A stretch of 64,000 nt of DNA. It comes from Candidatus Thioglobus autotrophicus (lineage in GTDB: Bacteria > Pseudomonadota > Gammaproteobacteria > PS1 > Pseudothioglobaceae). Of this stretch, positions 25,084-34,547 are shown one piece after another. The stretch covers positions 744,001 through 808,000 of the forward strand of contig NZ_CP010552.1 in NCBI RefSeq assembly GCF_001293165.1. The letters run 5' to 3'. The notes below the pieces were generated by a model. It saw only the letters and a program-made list of their open reading frames with translations, did no database searches and was not told the DNA's origin. Position 1 is the stretch's first letter. The number at the start of each line of letters is the position of its first letter. The position numbers were made by a program, and so were the translations under genes.

Positions 25084-25919
25084 TAGGACATGGCTCCTGC
25101 AATTAGCTCAAGCACCTCATCAGCACGGCGACATTGATATAAATCTTCACTGTCAATGGTGTAGCCATACTGCTGTGCAATTTGCTCATATTTGGGCTTA
25201 CGGTGTTCTAATAAGCGCGGAAATATCCAACGTACAAAGGCATCTGGATTAATTTGTGCGACATAAGTTAGCTGGTTTTCTGCTAAATAAACAGCCAGTT
25301 GTTCTTGTAAAAATTCGCCTTGGTAATACAAAGGCTTGGGGTGTGTTTGAGCGCGCTCAATCAGCGTACTTTCGTTGGTTTTGCTGGCACGAATATATAA
25401 GATTGTTGTGTGTTTGGCCAGCGTTTTATAAACATCTTCGTTGTCTAATTCGCACAAACTGCCGCCCGCATCATTAATAAAGTTACCCGTGCCTTGTTGT
25501 TGCGCTCTAGTAATAAAGCTGGGTACATCTAACATGGTTTGTATTTCAGCTTGTTTGTGTAAGGCTTGGCGACGTGTAAACTCATCAATTGGCAGTCCGC
25601 CTAATTCAGGATTTCCAACCTTTCCTAAAAAGGCGGACGCTGAAGATAGATTGTCAAAGGTGATATTATTTTGAATGCTGATTGATTCGTTTTCTAATAG
25701 GCTTTTAAGCCAATCATCCTGCTTTACTCTGTCGATTACGTTAGCGAGAATGTCGTTATTAAGGTATTGGGCGCCAATGCGATAGTCGCCTGAGTAGTGA
25801 AAATAGGCATCTTGCTTTGACAGGAGTTTGGCCAAGTGTGTTTTGCCAACGCCTGACATGCCTAGCAAGGTTAGGCGTTTTTCTGGAGCGTTGATAAATT
25901 CGTTAGCAGATAGTTTCAT
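25083..25919 (-). CDS. P-loop ATPase of unknown function beside metA
   Basis: A 278-residue soluble protein with a clear Walker A near the N-terminus (LTLLGMSGVGKTHLAKLL). Later come a hydrophobic strand TTILYIRAS and an acidic/aromatic C-terminus. The overall shape resembles small-molecule or shikimate-kinase-like P-loop proteins, but I recognise no specific family. FINDAGGSLCELD could hold a Walker B-like acid. ATG 25919 is preferred to an in-frame start 7 codons upstream. Translational coupling with metA (TAATG) suggests a linked role, which is inference. Confidence 0.75.
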   Translation of the reverse strand: MKLSANEFINAPEKRLTLLGMSGVGKTHLAKLLSKQDAYFHYSGDYRIGAQYLNNDILANVIDRVKQDDWLKSLLENESISIQNNITFDNLSSASAFLGKVGNPELGGLPIDEFTRRQALHKQAEIQTMLDVPSFITRAQQQGTGNFINDAGGSLCELDNEDVYKTLAKHTTILYIRASKTNESTLIERAQTHPKPLYYQGEFLQEQLAVYLAENQLTYVAQINPDAFVRWIFPRLLEHRKPKYEQIAQQYGYTIDSEDLYQCRRADEVLELIAGAMS

Positions 25920-25948
25920 GTGTTTTGATTTTAACGCCAATTTTTTAT

Positions 25949-27136
25949 CTATAGCAACCCATCTGCTTTAAACATGTCGCGAATGCCACGAATGGCTTGA
26001 CGGGTTCGGTGTTCGTTTTCAATCAAACCAAAGCGTACATATTGATCACCATAGTCACCAAATCCAACACCTGGCGAGACGCCCACTTTGGCTATTTTGA
26101 GTAGTTTTTTGGTAAATTCAAGTGAGCCCATAGATTGGTAAAATTTAGGAATTTTGGCCCAAACAAACATGGTGGCTTTGGGTGGGGTTACCTCCCAGCC
26201 AATACCATTTAGACCACTGCACAAGACGTCACGACGGTCTTGATACATATCTGATATCTCTCGAACACAGGTTTGGTCGCCTTCCAGTGCTTCGATAGCG
26301 GCGACTTGAATAGGGGTAAACATGCCATAATCCAGATAAGATTTTATTTTTGCTAGTGCGCCAACTAAAGTTGGATTGCCCACCATAAAGCCTACGCGCC
26401 AACCCGGCATGTTGTAGCTTTTAGACAGCGAGAAAAACTCAACAGCAATATCTTTAGCACCCTTAACTTGCATAATGCTTGGGGCGACATAGCCGTCAAA
26501 AGCGATATCAGCATACGCCAAATCTTGCACAACCCAAATTTCGTGCTCTTTGGCGATTTTAATAACTTTTTCAAAAAACTCTAATTCCACACACTCCGTG
26601 GTTGGATTGGAAGGATAGTTTAGTACCAACATTTTTGGCTTCGGCCAAGTATTTTTGATTGATCTTTCTAGCTCGGTTAGAAAGTCATCATCTGGGCCGC
26701 AAGGTACGTGCTGAATGTCTGCACCAGCAATCACAAAACCATATGGGTGAATAGGATATGCAGGATTAGGCACTAAGACGGTATCGCCGGCGCCTACGAC
26801 TGCTTGAGCTAAGTTAGCCAAACCTTCTTTGGATCCAATGGTCACGATGGCTTCTGTTTCTGGATCGATATCAACATCAAAACGCTTTTTATACCAGTTG
26901 GAGATTGCTTTGCGCAAACGTGGAATGCCGCGCGATGTTGAGTATCGATGTGTATCTTTTCGACGAGCCGCTTCAACCAGTTTTTCAACAATATGATCGG
27001 GCGTTGGCTGATCTGGATTACCCATGCCAAAGTCAATAATATCTTCCCCACGCGCTCGCGCCTTTGATTTTAGCTCGTTAGTAACAGCAAAAACATAAGC
27101 GGGAAGTCTTTTAATTCTAGGAAAGTCGTCGTTCAT
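25949..27136 (-). CDS. alaC: Alanine-type aminotransferase (AlaC-like, class I/II PLP)
   Basis: PLP-dependent aminotransferase, probably glutamate-pyruvate. The 395 residues include [46 protein letters not shown], and the PLP-lysine segment [34 protein letters not shown] at the end carries the substrate-binding Arg. The [12 protein letters not shown] start matches the AlaC/YfdZ subgroup. Other class I aminotransferase substrates cannot be excluded. Confidence 0.85.
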   Translation of the reverse strand: MNDDFPRIKRLPAYVFAVTNELKSKARARGEDIIDFGMGNPDQPTPDHIVEKLVEAARRKDTHRYSTSRGIPRLRKAISNWYKKRFDVDIDPETEAIVTIGSKEGLANLAQAVVGAGDTVLVPNPAYPIHPYGFVIAGADIQHVPCGPDDDFLTELERSIKNTWPKPKMLVLNYPSNPTTECVELEFFEKVIKIAKEHEIWVVQDLAYADIAFDGYVAPSIMQVKGAKDIAVEFFSLSKSYNMPGWRVGFMVGNPTLVGALAKIKSYLDYGMFTPIQVAAIEALEGDQTCVREISDMYQDRRDVLCSGLNGIGWEVTPPKATMFVWAKIPKFYQSMGSLEFTKKLLKIAKVGVSPGVGFGDYGDQYVRFGLIENEHRTRQAIRGIRDMFKADGLL

Positions 27137-27143
27137 AATATTT

Positions 27144-27470
27144 TTATTGAATGGCTAAAAGCTCAACATCAAATACCAATGTTGCATCAGGTGGAATGAT
27201 ACCGCCCGCGCCCATTTCTCCGTAAGCTAGTTTTGAAGGAATGGTGAGCTTGCGCTTGCCGCCCACTTGCATGCCGTCAACACCTTGATCCCAGCCAGGA
27301 ATCACCTGACCAACACCCAGCTGAAAGTTAAAAGGGTCGTTGCGATCAACGCTTGAATCAAATTTTTTGCCGTTGGTTAGCCAGCCTGTATAGTGCATAG
27401 AAACGTGGTCGCCCGCTTTGCAAGCAACGCCTTCACCCGGTGCTAATTCTTCAATGATTAAATCTGCCAT
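27144..27470 (-). CDS. FKBP-type peptidyl-prolyl isomerase
   Basis: Small one-domain FKBP of 108 residues that speeds proline isomerisation. The FKBP core is intact: [62 protein letters not shown] (given by parts, about residues 24-85), then [16 protein letters not shown]. There is no signal peptide, so it is cytoplasmic. It sits 7 bp upstream of alaC in the same direction. Confidence 0.95.
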   Translation of the reverse strand: MADLIIEELAPGEGVACKAGDHVSMHYTGWLTNGKKFDSSVDRNDPFNFQLGVGQVIPGWDQGVDGMQVGGKRKLTIPSKLAYGEMGAGGIIPPDATLVFDVELLAIQ

Positions 27471-27480
27471 AGTCTTTTTC

Positions 27481-28281
27481 CTAATAAGTTAGTGTTATAT
27501 TGTAAGCGCCAAATTTTCTAATATTAAGCACACCACAGTCCAGTATTAAATACTGTGCCTTGATGCCTTTTAAAACACCAGTGATTATTGGTGTTTTATC
27601 AAAATTTAGTGAGCTAATTTTGCTGGGATATTCTACCACAGGGTAGTTTATTTCTAAAGCTTCATTGTTAAGCGCCTGGGCACCCGTAGAATTAATCGTG
27701 CTTTTTATTTTATCCAGTAACTCGTCTCTAATGAGGGGCAAGTTAACAGGATCCACTTCATTGTTCAGCATTTTTCGCCAATTGGTTTTGTCATTGACAA
27801 ACTGTTTGAGTGCCATCTCAAGTATGCCTGACTTTAGACGGGTATCGACCTCTAAAATAGGCAGAGCGCTGAGCGCACCCTGGTCAATCCATCTGCTTGG
27901 TGTGTTGCTTTTGCGCGTAATGCCAACCTTAGTGCCTGAAGAGTTGGCCAAGTAAACAAGGTGAGGTGAGAAGCAATTATCTAGCCCCCATTGAGGCTCA
28001 CGACAAGTGCCTAGATGATGATGGCAAGTTTCGGGCTTCATAATGCATAAGTCACAGCTCGCTAGCTTTTGAGAGCAGGGATAGCAATAGCCCTGAGAGT
28101 AGCTTTTATTGGTTTTTTTGCCACAGTGAGCGCAGTGAATCAGCTGGTTGAAGCTTAGTGTAATTTCCTCGCCCACCAGGTCGTTCATATTAAGCAGCTT
28201 ATCCCCAATGGGCAATTGGTATTGAGCGACCCCCTTATTGAGGTGGGTGTGCATTTTTTGAATTGTGCCACTTAATTGCAT
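27481..28281 (-). CDS. DUF2797 protein with zinc-ribbon-like cysteines
   Basis: A 266-residue protein of the DUF2797 type, function unknown. Cysteine pairs CAHCGKK, CYPC, CDLC and CHHHLGTCREP lie between residues 50 and 95. A central LVYLANSSGTKVGITRK segment is followed by SRWIDQGA, reminiscent of a GIY-YIG-like fold (YxxK...GIT...RxxDQGA). The family is recognised from this pattern. It lies 10 bp upstream of the FKBP gene in the same run. Confidence 0.75.
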   Translation of the reverse strand: MQLSGTIQKMHTHLNKGVAQYQLPIGDKLLNMNDLVGEEITLSFNQLIHCAHCGKKTNKSYSQGYCYPCSQKLASCDLCIMKPETCHHHLGTCREPQWGLDNCFSPHLVYLANSSGTKVGITRKSNTPSRWIDQGALSALPILEVDTRLKSGILEMALKQFVNDKTNWRKMLNNEVDPVNLPLIRDELLDKIKSTINSTGAQALNNEALEINYPVVEYPSKISSLNFDKTPIITGVLKGIKAQYLILDCGVLNIRKFGAYNITLTY

Positions 28282-28286
28282 TAAAT

Positions 28287-29162
28287 TTATTGGGTTAGTA
28301 GCTGCTGCACCTGCTGGTATTGTTCGGCTGTTTTATTAATAATATGCTGAGGCAGTGTTGGGGCTGGCGGGGTTTTGTCCCAGTCTAGTGTTTCTAGATA
28401 GTCGCGAACAATTTGCTTGTCAAAACTCTTTGGACTCGTACCTATTTGATAATCTTGTGCCGACCAAAAGCGCGATGAATCTGGTGTTAGCACTTCATCC
28501 ATTAAAGTGAGCGTGTTGTTTTCATCTAGGCCAAATTCAAATTTGGTGTCGGCAATGATGATGCCACGCTCAAGCGCAAACTCAGCAGCAAACTGGTAGA
28601 GTGCGAGACTGGCTTGTTTAACTTGTTGAGCCATGTCTTCGCCTAAAATATCAATGGTTGTTGCAAAATCAATATTTTCATCATGTTCGCCAACAGCTGC
28701 CTTACTAGAAGGTGTGTAGAGTACTTCTGGGAGTTTTTCTGCTAATTGTAAATTATTAGGCAGGGCGATGCCGCACACGCCACCAGTACGCTGATAGTCT
28801 TTCCAGCCCGAGCCAATAATGTAGCCACGAACAATGGCCTCTACTGCCAAAGGCTTTAGTTTTTTGACAATAATACCGCGCCCTTCAATCTGTTTGGCTT
28901 CTTGAGTATTTAGCACACTATTTAAAGGTTCGTGAGTTAGGTGGTTTGGCAGAATATGGCTGGTTTTGTCAAACCAGAAGTTAGCCACTGAGGTTAGTAC
29001 TGCGCCTTTTTTAGCAATGCCTTCATCAAAAACCACATCAAAAGCACTTAAACGATCAGTGGTTACAATTAGCATGCGTTTATCGTCGATATCATAGATA
29101 TCTCTTACCTTGCCTTTTTGAATAAGAGGTAGGCTTAAATTGGTTTTGAATAGAGTTTCCAC
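28287..29162 (-). CDS. purC: SAICAR synthetase (phosphoribosylaminoimidazole-succinocarboxamide synthase)
   Basis: Joins CAIR and aspartate in purine synthesis. It has about 291 residues, the longer yeast-like form (E. coli PurC is 237). Conserved are LIQKGKVRDIYDIDDKRMLIVTTDRLSAFDV, VEAIVRGYIIGSGWKDY, and ADTKFEFGLDENNTLTLMDEVLTPDSSRFW. I chose GTG 29162, which has AGGAAA 4 nt upstream, over a TTG at 29189 without a ribosome site. Genes follow on closely downstream (DUF2797 after 5 bp). Confidence 0.94.
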   Translation of the reverse strand: METLFKTNLSLPLIQKGKVRDIYDIDDKRMLIVTTDRLSAFDVVFDEGIAKKGAVLTSVANFWFDKTSHILPNHLTHEPLNSVLNTQEAKQIEGRGIIVKKLKPLAVEAIVRGYIIGSGWKDYQRTGGVCGIALPNNLQLAEKLPEVLYTPSSKAAVGEHDENIDFATTIDILGEDMAQQVKQASLALYQFAAEFALERGIIIADTKFEFGLDENNTLTLMDEVLTPDSSRFWSAQDYQIGTSPKSFDKQIVRDYLETLDWDKTPPAPTLPQHIINKTAEQYQQVQQLLTQ

Positions 29163-29254
29163 AGCGTTTCCTTTGACAAATGATTGCAATAAATATTTGC
29201 TCTATTTTAATCGATTGTCTGACTTAAAATTATGATAACTTTTGCCGTGGTAAA

Positions 29255-29887
29255 ATGTCTTGTAAAAATGCCATGTTAAAAAAAATACCTATTTTTATTC
29301 TACTGTTAAGCTTTTATGTTGGCGCATCTCCGCTTTCAGATGGCGCTCTACGTCTAATACAAATTGGCAGTGAAATTGGCTCCAAAGATGTGGTTCTTAG
29401 AGGGCAATCATTATTGTTAAAAGGCGCGTTTGATCTGAATGATTTTGATGCTATGTATGAAGCATCAAAACAACTTAGACAAGGTAATGAGCTTATGGGG
29501 TACGCCCCTCAGGAGCGTGAAGCTAACCAGATTCTGATTAAATTAGTGCGCAGAAGTTATGATGCGGCACTTTATGAGTATGCGCTCTATCTATTGGACG
29601 GCGGACATGGGTTTATTAAAAATGAATTTTTAGCGCTTAACCTGTTTGAGGAGTCGTTTAAAGTGCACGGCAATGCTAAATCTGCCATGATGGCAGCCAT
29701 TATTCGCAATGAGTCATTAGTGCCAGGCACGAAAAAATTACAGCGTATTGATGAGCTTATTCTTTTTGCTATATTAAACAAGGTTGCTGGCGCACAGGCT
29801 TATCAGGCCACATATATTGAAAAAGATTATTTATCAGACCTGACCCCTAAAAATTGGCGCCATTGGATTGAATCTCAATCGCTATAG
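29255..29887 (+). CDS. Secreted Sel1/TPR-like protein of unknown function
   Basis: A 210-residue protein with an N-terminal signal peptide (MLKKIPIFILLLSFYVGA; ATG 29273 is an alternative start). It is otherwise helical with Sel1-like spacing: AALYEYALYLLDGGHGFIKNEFLALNLFEESFKVHGNAKSAM matches A-x2-LG-x-YxxG-type repeats loosely. Function is unknown; such repeats usually bind proteins. It converges on the M23 peptidase gene, overlapping by 6 bp. Confidence 0.7.
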   Translation: MSCKNAMLKKIPIFILLLSFYVGASPLSDGALRLIQIGSEIGSKDVVLRGQSLLLKGAFDLNDFDAMYEASKQLRQGNELMGYAPQEREANQILIKLVRRSYDAALYEYALYLLDGGHGFIKNEFLALNLFEESFKVHGNAKSAMMAAIIRNESLVPGTKKLQRIDELILFAILNKVAGAQAYQATYIEKDYLSDLTPKNWRHWIESQSL

Positions 29888-30991
29888 ACTGGCCAAAATC
29901 CTGTTAACCTGCTCACGAAAGCGCCACAATTCTGAGCGAGTAATCTTCTTTTGTTTGGGTAATTTGTAGCTTAATGGATTTTGACGCTCCCCTTTGAAGC
30001 GTAATTCATAGTGTAGATGTGCACCTGTAGACCTGCCAGTTGAGCCAACATAGCCAATTATTTGACCTTTTTTGACCGAGCCCCCTTTGCGCAGAGATCG
30101 GGCATATTTAGAAAGGTGTGCATAAACCGTGGTGTAATTAACCCCGTGTTGAATCATCACAGCTTTTCCCAGGGCGCCCTTCCAGCCTTTTAGTTTAACA
30201 ATCCCATCAGCAGTTGAAACAACGGGCGTTCCGCGGTCAGCGGCATAGTCGACAGCTCTATGTGGGCGATAGGTTTTCAAGATGGGATGATAGCGTTTTA
30301 ATTGAAACTTGGAGCTAATGCGTTTGTATTTAAGAGGTGCTCTTAAAAAAGAAGAATTGAGTGTGTAACCGTATCGGTCGTAATAGCGACTTTTGCCATT
30401 TTTATCGGTGTGCAAAAAGGCTTCAATACGCTTATTGTTGCCTTTATAAATAATGCCAATCGGTTTTTTGGAGCCGTCTGTGATAATAAAAAAACGATCG
30501 CCCTTGTGTAAATCAGAGTTAAAGTCAAGTCGCCACGACAAAGCCCCAACCACTGTATTAACAACGCTCAATCCTAATCCTGCTTTTTGCGCATCATGGC
30601 CGAAAGAATTATTAATAACAACGGTAACAATTGAAAGGGGTTTGAGATTTTTTTCGCTGTGGTTGGCGGCGCTCACAAAGCGCGTGCCAACGAGCAAAAT
30701 CTCTATTGATTTCTTGCTATGCGGGCGATAACTGAGCGACTTAAAACGGCGATTATTGTGCAATTGGATGGTGATTTTTTCTCCAATATTGAGCTGATTT
30801 AATTGTTGGTTTTTGGGGCTGTCTGAGAGTAGATTGGCCAATAATCGATTTGACAGGCCCAATCGAGAGAAGTACTTACTGAGTGAGTCGCCCGACTTGA
30901 CGGTAAAATGATATTCATTGTTTGCGGCAAGAGCGGCGCCAGAATTAATAAGCAGTAAAAATAATAAAGCGCTGGCTAAAAATCTACGCAT
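29882..30991 (-). CDS. M23 family peptidoglycan metallopeptidase
   Basis: Envelope endopeptidase or LytM factor of 369 residues. A signal peptide (FLASALLFLLLINSGAALAA) precedes a LysM/OapA-like region (YHFTVKSGDSLSKYFSRLGLSNRLLANLLS). A C-terminal LytM/M23 domain has zinc ligands in HRAVDYAADRGTPV and HLHYELRFKGERQNP, plus VYAHLS. All metal ligands are present, so it is probably active, like E. coli MepM. Its start overlaps dxr by 8 bp, extending the uppS-cdsA-dxr run. Confidence 0.92.
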   Translation of the reverse strand: MRRFLASALLFLLLINSGAALAANNEYHFTVKSGDSLSKYFSRLGLSNRLLANLLSDSPKNQQLNQLNIGEKITIQLHNNRRFKSLSYRPHSKKSIEILLVGTRFVSAANHSEKNLKPLSIVTVVINNSFGHDAQKAGLGLSVVNTVVGALSWRLDFNSDLHKGDRFFIITDGSKKPIGIIYKGNNKRIEAFLHTDKNGKSRYYDRYGYTLNSSFLRAPLKYKRISSKFQLKRYHPILKTYRPHRAVDYAADRGTPVVSTADGIVKLKGWKGALGKAVMIQHGVNYTTVYAHLSKYARSLRKGGSVKKGQIIGYVGSTGRSTGAHLHYELRFKGERQNPLSYKLPKQKKITRSELWRFREQVNRILASL

Positions 30992-32135
30992 AAGCTTTTA
31001 CAACCTCTGTAGCAATGGCGCGTGCATTTTGATCATTGCTGATAACAGCATTGAGAGTTTCTGGCTGAGTGTGCTGAGCTTGCTCTAGGGTTTTTTCAAT
31101 AACGCTCGCGATATCGACAAATTTTATTTGGCCACCAAGAAAGCTGGAGACAGCAATTTCATTGGCTGCATTGATTGTCCCCATAGCGCTACCACCTTGC
31201 TCTAATGCCTCAAAGGCTAAGCGCAAGCAAGAAAATTTAGCAAAATCTGGTGTGTAAAACTCTAAAGGAGAATTTTGCGTTAAATCTAGTGCGGGCACGC
31301 CAGAGATTATTCGATCAGGATAGCTCATAGCGTATGAAATAACAGTGCGCATGTCTGGATTGCCAAGTTGCGAAAGCGTTGAGCCGTCTTCAAAATAAAC
31401 CGAAGAGTGAACAATACTTTGCGGATGAACAACTACGTCAATACAGTGGGAAGGCAAACCAAACAAATAGTGCGCTTCAATAACTTCCAAACCTTTATTC
31501 ATCATGGTGGCCGAATCAACAGATATTTTTCGTCCCATTGACCAATTTGGGTGGGCACAGGCTTGTTCAGGCGTCATTGACTCAAGTGCGGCAAGAGGTG
31601 TATGTAGAAACGGTCCACCGCTGGCGGTAAGTTGAATTTTACTTAGGCCTGAGCTGCCACCTTGTAAGCATTGAAAAATTGCACTATGTTCTGAATCAAC
31701 AGGAATAAGTTCAGCCTGATTATCTTTAACTGCCTGCATAAAAATATCGCCAGCCAGCACCAAGGATTCTTTATTGGCCAGCATGATGCGCTTGCCCGCT
31801 TGGGCGGCGGCTAAACTTGAGGCCATGCCAGCAGCACCCACAATCGCTGCCATTACGTAGTCAGTTTGCTGATGTGCCGCAATCTCATCCAATGCTTTGG
31901 CGCCTGAAAGGACCACGGTGTCACCTTGGATTTTGTTTGATAAGGCTTCTGCAGCATCTGCATCCGACATGACCGCAAAAGTGGGTTGATAGGTTTGACA
32001 TAGTTGTAACATTGATTGCCAATTTGTATGAGCACTTAATGCAAAAATATTAAACGTATCCGGATGTAAATCAACCACAGACAGCGTGCTTTGCCCAATG
32101 GATCCGGTAGCGCCAAGTAAAGTGATATTAATCAT
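30984..32135 (-). CDS. dxr: 1-deoxy-D-xylulose 5-phosphate reductoisomerase
   Basis: Second enzyme of the MEP isoprenoid pathway, making MEP with NADPH. The 383 residues begin ITLLGATGSIGQSTLSVVDLHPD (nucleotide-binding). LANKESLVLAGDIF, PVDSEHSAIFQCLQG (metal-binding Asp/Glu), LTASGGPF, HPNWSMGRKISVDSATMMNKGLEVIEAH and GTINAANEIAVSSFL follow. It overlaps cdsA by 4 bp. Confidence 0.97.
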   Translation of the reverse strand: MINITLLGATGSIGQSTLSVVDLHPDTFNIFALSAHTNWQSMLQLCQTYQPTFAVMSDADAAEALSNKIQGDTVVLSGAKALDEIAAHQQTDYVMAAIVGAAGMASSLAAAQAGKRIMLANKESLVLAGDIFMQAVKDNQAELIPVDSEHSAIFQCLQGGSSGLSKIQLTASGGPFLHTPLAALESMTPEQACAHPNWSMGRKISVDSATMMNKGLEVIEAHYLFGLPSHCIDVVVHPQSIVHSSVYFEDGSTLSQLGNPDMRTVISYAMSYPDRIISGVPALDLTQNSPLEFYTPDFAKFSCLRLAFEALEQGGSAMGTINAANEIAVSSFLGGQIKFVDIASVIEKTLEQAQHTQPETLNAVISNDQNARAIATEVVKAYA

Positions 32136-32941
32136 ATAAGGCTAAGGCCCAGTAGGAAAAATGGTGCAGCCGCTGTTAGAGAGTCAATACGATCAAGAAT
32201 TCCACCATGACCGGGCAGTATATTGCCACTATCTTTAATGCCAGAGGTGCGTTTAAACAAGCTTTCATATAAATCGCCCAGAACCGAGACACTAGAAACC
32301 ACAACGGCCAACAATAAATAACCTGGGTACAAATCGATACTGATATTTTGCTGTTGTAAGAATGCCAACATAACGATCAGAGCGAGTCCGATACCACCTA
32401 TGACGCCCTCGATTGATTTTCCAGGACTGACATTTGGCGCTAGCTTGTGCTTTCCAAAGGCTCTGCCAACAAAGTAGGCGCCCGAGTCAGCGCCCCAAAT
32501 AAGCAGCATGAGTAATAAAAAATGAGCGCCACCATGGATTGAGTGTAGATTAGTTAAAGCAACCCACATCGGTACCAGTAACATCACGCCGCCCATGACT
32601 CTAACAATGCCAGATCCGTACCAAGATTGCGAGTGCTTTGGATAGCTCACAACCCAGTATAGGTTTAGCCCCCACCAAATGACAGAGACCACTAAAATCG
32701 CTTGTAAGTTTATGACATTTTGCGCATGTTGTGCTGCAATTAATGCACACCCAGTTATGCCAAAAGCAACTAGAGTCCTATACAGGGGTTGTTCAATTTT
32801 GATAAGGCGGGCAAACTCCCAGGCGCCGAGCGTAACAAATAGCAGGAGCAAGAGAGAGAAATACTCTGTTGGCAAGGCAAAGATTGCCCAAATAAATAAC
32901 GGTGCCAATATTAAAGCGGTTAAGATTCTTTGTACTAACAT
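32132..32941 (-). CDS. cdsA: Phosphatidate cytidylyltransferase
   Basis: Inner-membrane enzyme making CDP-diacylglycerol from phosphatidate and CTP. It has 269 residues with about seven to eight helices. The C-terminal CdsA signature is clear: LFKRTSGIKDSGNILPGHGGILDRIDSL, with the metal-binding Asp pair. GADSGAYFVGRAFGKHKLAPNVSPGKSIEG precedes it. It shares one base with the uppS stop codon. Confidence 0.96.
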   Translation of the reverse strand: MLVQRILTALILAPLFIWAIFALPTEYFSLLLLLFVTLGAWEFARLIKIEQPLYRTLVAFGITGCALIAAQHAQNVINLQAILVVSVIWWGLNLYWVVSYPKHSQSWYGSGIVRVMGGVMLLVPMWVALTNLHSIHGGAHFLLLMLLIWGADSGAYFVGRAFGKHKLAPNVSPGKSIEGVIGGIGLALIVMLAFLQQQNISIDLYPGYLLLAVVVSSVSVLGDLYESLFKRTSGIKDSGNILPGHGGILDRIDSLTAAAPFFLLGLSLI

Positions 32942-33648
32942 TAATTTTCCTTGCGTGAGCCAAAACGACGATCACGATAATTAAAACTTTCAATAGCTTT
33001 TTGTAACTCGGTGGCGTCAAAATCTGGCCACAATGTGTCTGTAAAATATAGCTCGCTGTAGGCGATATCCCATAATAGGAAGTTGCTAATTCTCAGCTCT
33101 CCACTACTACGAATGAGCAAATCAACAGCTGGTTCGTTCGCCAAACAGAGGTAGTTTGAAAACCCTTCGATGGTAATATCTTCAGGCGTAATATCACCCT
33201 TAACCACTGCCTCAGCCGCTTGTTTTGCAGCGTGTGCAATATCCCATTGGCCACCATAATTAGCCGCAATAACCAGCGTAAGGCCTGTATTTTCTGACAA
33301 CTGCGCCTGTGCTTCAATGGCTGTTTTCTGTACATTTTCTGGAAATAGTGATAAATCGCCAATAATCTTTAAGCGTACATTGTGTTTGTTTAATTTTTTT
33401 ACCTCTTGTTTAAGGACGCTCAAAAATAATTTGAATAATAAGGACACTTCTTCAGTGGAACGGTTTTTATTTTCACTACTGAAGGCGAACAAAGTCAAAG
33501 TTTGCACACCCATTGCGCCACACGCTTTAACCACAGTCCGTACTGCTTTAACACCTTGTTGATGGCCAACAATACGAGGCAGGCTACGTTTAGACGCCCA
33601 GCGGCCGTTGCCGTCCATGATAATTGCAATGTGCTTTGGAATGTTCAT
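32941..33648 (-). CDS. uppS: Undecaprenyl diphosphate synthase
   Basis: cis-Prenyltransferase making the lipid carrier for peptidoglycan. The 235 residues begin HIAIIMDGNGRWASKRSLPRIVGHQQG, with the catalytic Asp. FAFSSENKNRS, NYGGQWDIAHAAK, DLLIRSSGELRISNFLLWDIAYSELYFTDTLWPDF complete the signature. It is first in the uppS-cdsA-dxr-M23 run; rseP and bamA, the usual next genes, are replaced by the M23 peptidase here. Confidence 0.97.
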   Translation of the reverse strand: MNIPKHIAIIMDGNGRWASKRSLPRIVGHQQGVKAVRTVVKACGAMGVQTLTLFAFSSENKNRSTEEVSLLFKLFLSVLKQEVKKLNKHNVRLKIIGDLSLFPENVQKTAIEAQAQLSENTGLTLVIAANYGGQWDIAHAAKQAAEAVVKGDITPEDITIEGFSNYLCLANEPAVDLLIRSSGELRISNFLLWDIAYSELYFTDTLWPDFDATELQKAIESFNYRDRRFGSRKEN

Positions 33649-33719
33649 AATAATTGAGAATTATACCTATAGAGTCATAATTGGCCACATAACAAACTTT
33701 GGGAGGTAAAATCTACTCC

Positions 33720-34493
33720 ATGAGTTTAGCAAAAAGAATTATTCCTTGTTTAGATGTGCGTGATGGCCGTGTGGTTAAAGGCGTGCAATTTGTTGATATT
33801 AAGGATGCTGGAGATCCTGTTGAAGTGGCTAAAGGCTATGACGAACAAGGTGCAGATGAGATTACTTTTTTAGATATTACCGCGTCACACGAAGGTCGTG
33901 ACACCACCATTCATATGGTTGAAAGTATTGCCGAGCAAGTCTTTATTCCACTAACCGTGGGTGGCGGCATTCGAAAAGCAGAAGATGTTCGCGTCATGTT
34001 AAATGCGGGTGCTGATAAAGTGGCTGTTAATTCAGCAGCTATTTTTAATCCAGAGCTGATTCACGAGTTGGGCCAGCAGTTTGGTTCACAGTGCATTGTG
34101 ATCGCCATTGATGCGAAAAAAGTATCAAACACACCTGATAAATGGGAAATTTTTACCCATGGCGGTCGCAAGCCGACTGGCATTGACGTGGTAGAGTGGG
34201 CGATAAAAATGACAGAAGGCGAGCACGGTGCGGGAGAAGTGCTACTCACTTCTATGGATTGTGACGGCGTTAAAACAGGTTTTGATCTTGAGCTTACCAA
34301 AGCGGTATCAGAGGCAGTGAGCGTACCTGTTATCGCCTCAGGTGGCGTGGGTAATTTAGAGCACCTATCTGAAGGCGTGGTAAAAGGTGGTGCTGATGCG
34401 GTTTTGGCGGCTAGTATTTTCCATTTTGGCGAATATACAGTAAAGCAAGCAAAACTAGCCATGCAGGCAAACGGAATAGAAGTCCGACTTTAA
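33720..34493 (+). CDS. hisF: Imidazole glycerol phosphate synthase cyclase subunit
   Basis: TIM-barrel subunit that, with HisH, makes imidazole glycerol phosphate and AICAR in histidine synthesis. The 257 residues begin [25 protein letters not shown] with the catalytic Asp; [40 protein letters not shown] and [13 protein letters not shown] follow. ATG 33720 has GGGAGG at 33701-33706; the longer in-frame reading starts inside that ribosome site. No other his genes are near. Confidence 0.97.
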   Translation: MSLAKRIIPCLDVRDGRVVKGVQFVDIKDAGDPVEVAKGYDEQGADEITFLDITASHEGRDTTIHMVESIAEQVFIPLTVGGGIRKAEDVRVMLNAGADKVAVNSAAIFNPELIHELGQQFGSQCIVIAIDAKKVSNTPDKWEIFTHGGRKPTGIDVVEWAIKMTEGEHGAGEVLLTSMDCDGVKTGFDLELTKAVSEAVSVPVIASGGVGNLEHLSEGVVKGGADAVLAASIFHFGEYTVKQAKLAMQANGIEVRL

Positions 34494-34547
34494 AAAAATT
34501 TAAAGCTACTTTTAATTAATAATCCAAGTATATTATTAATTAAATTT

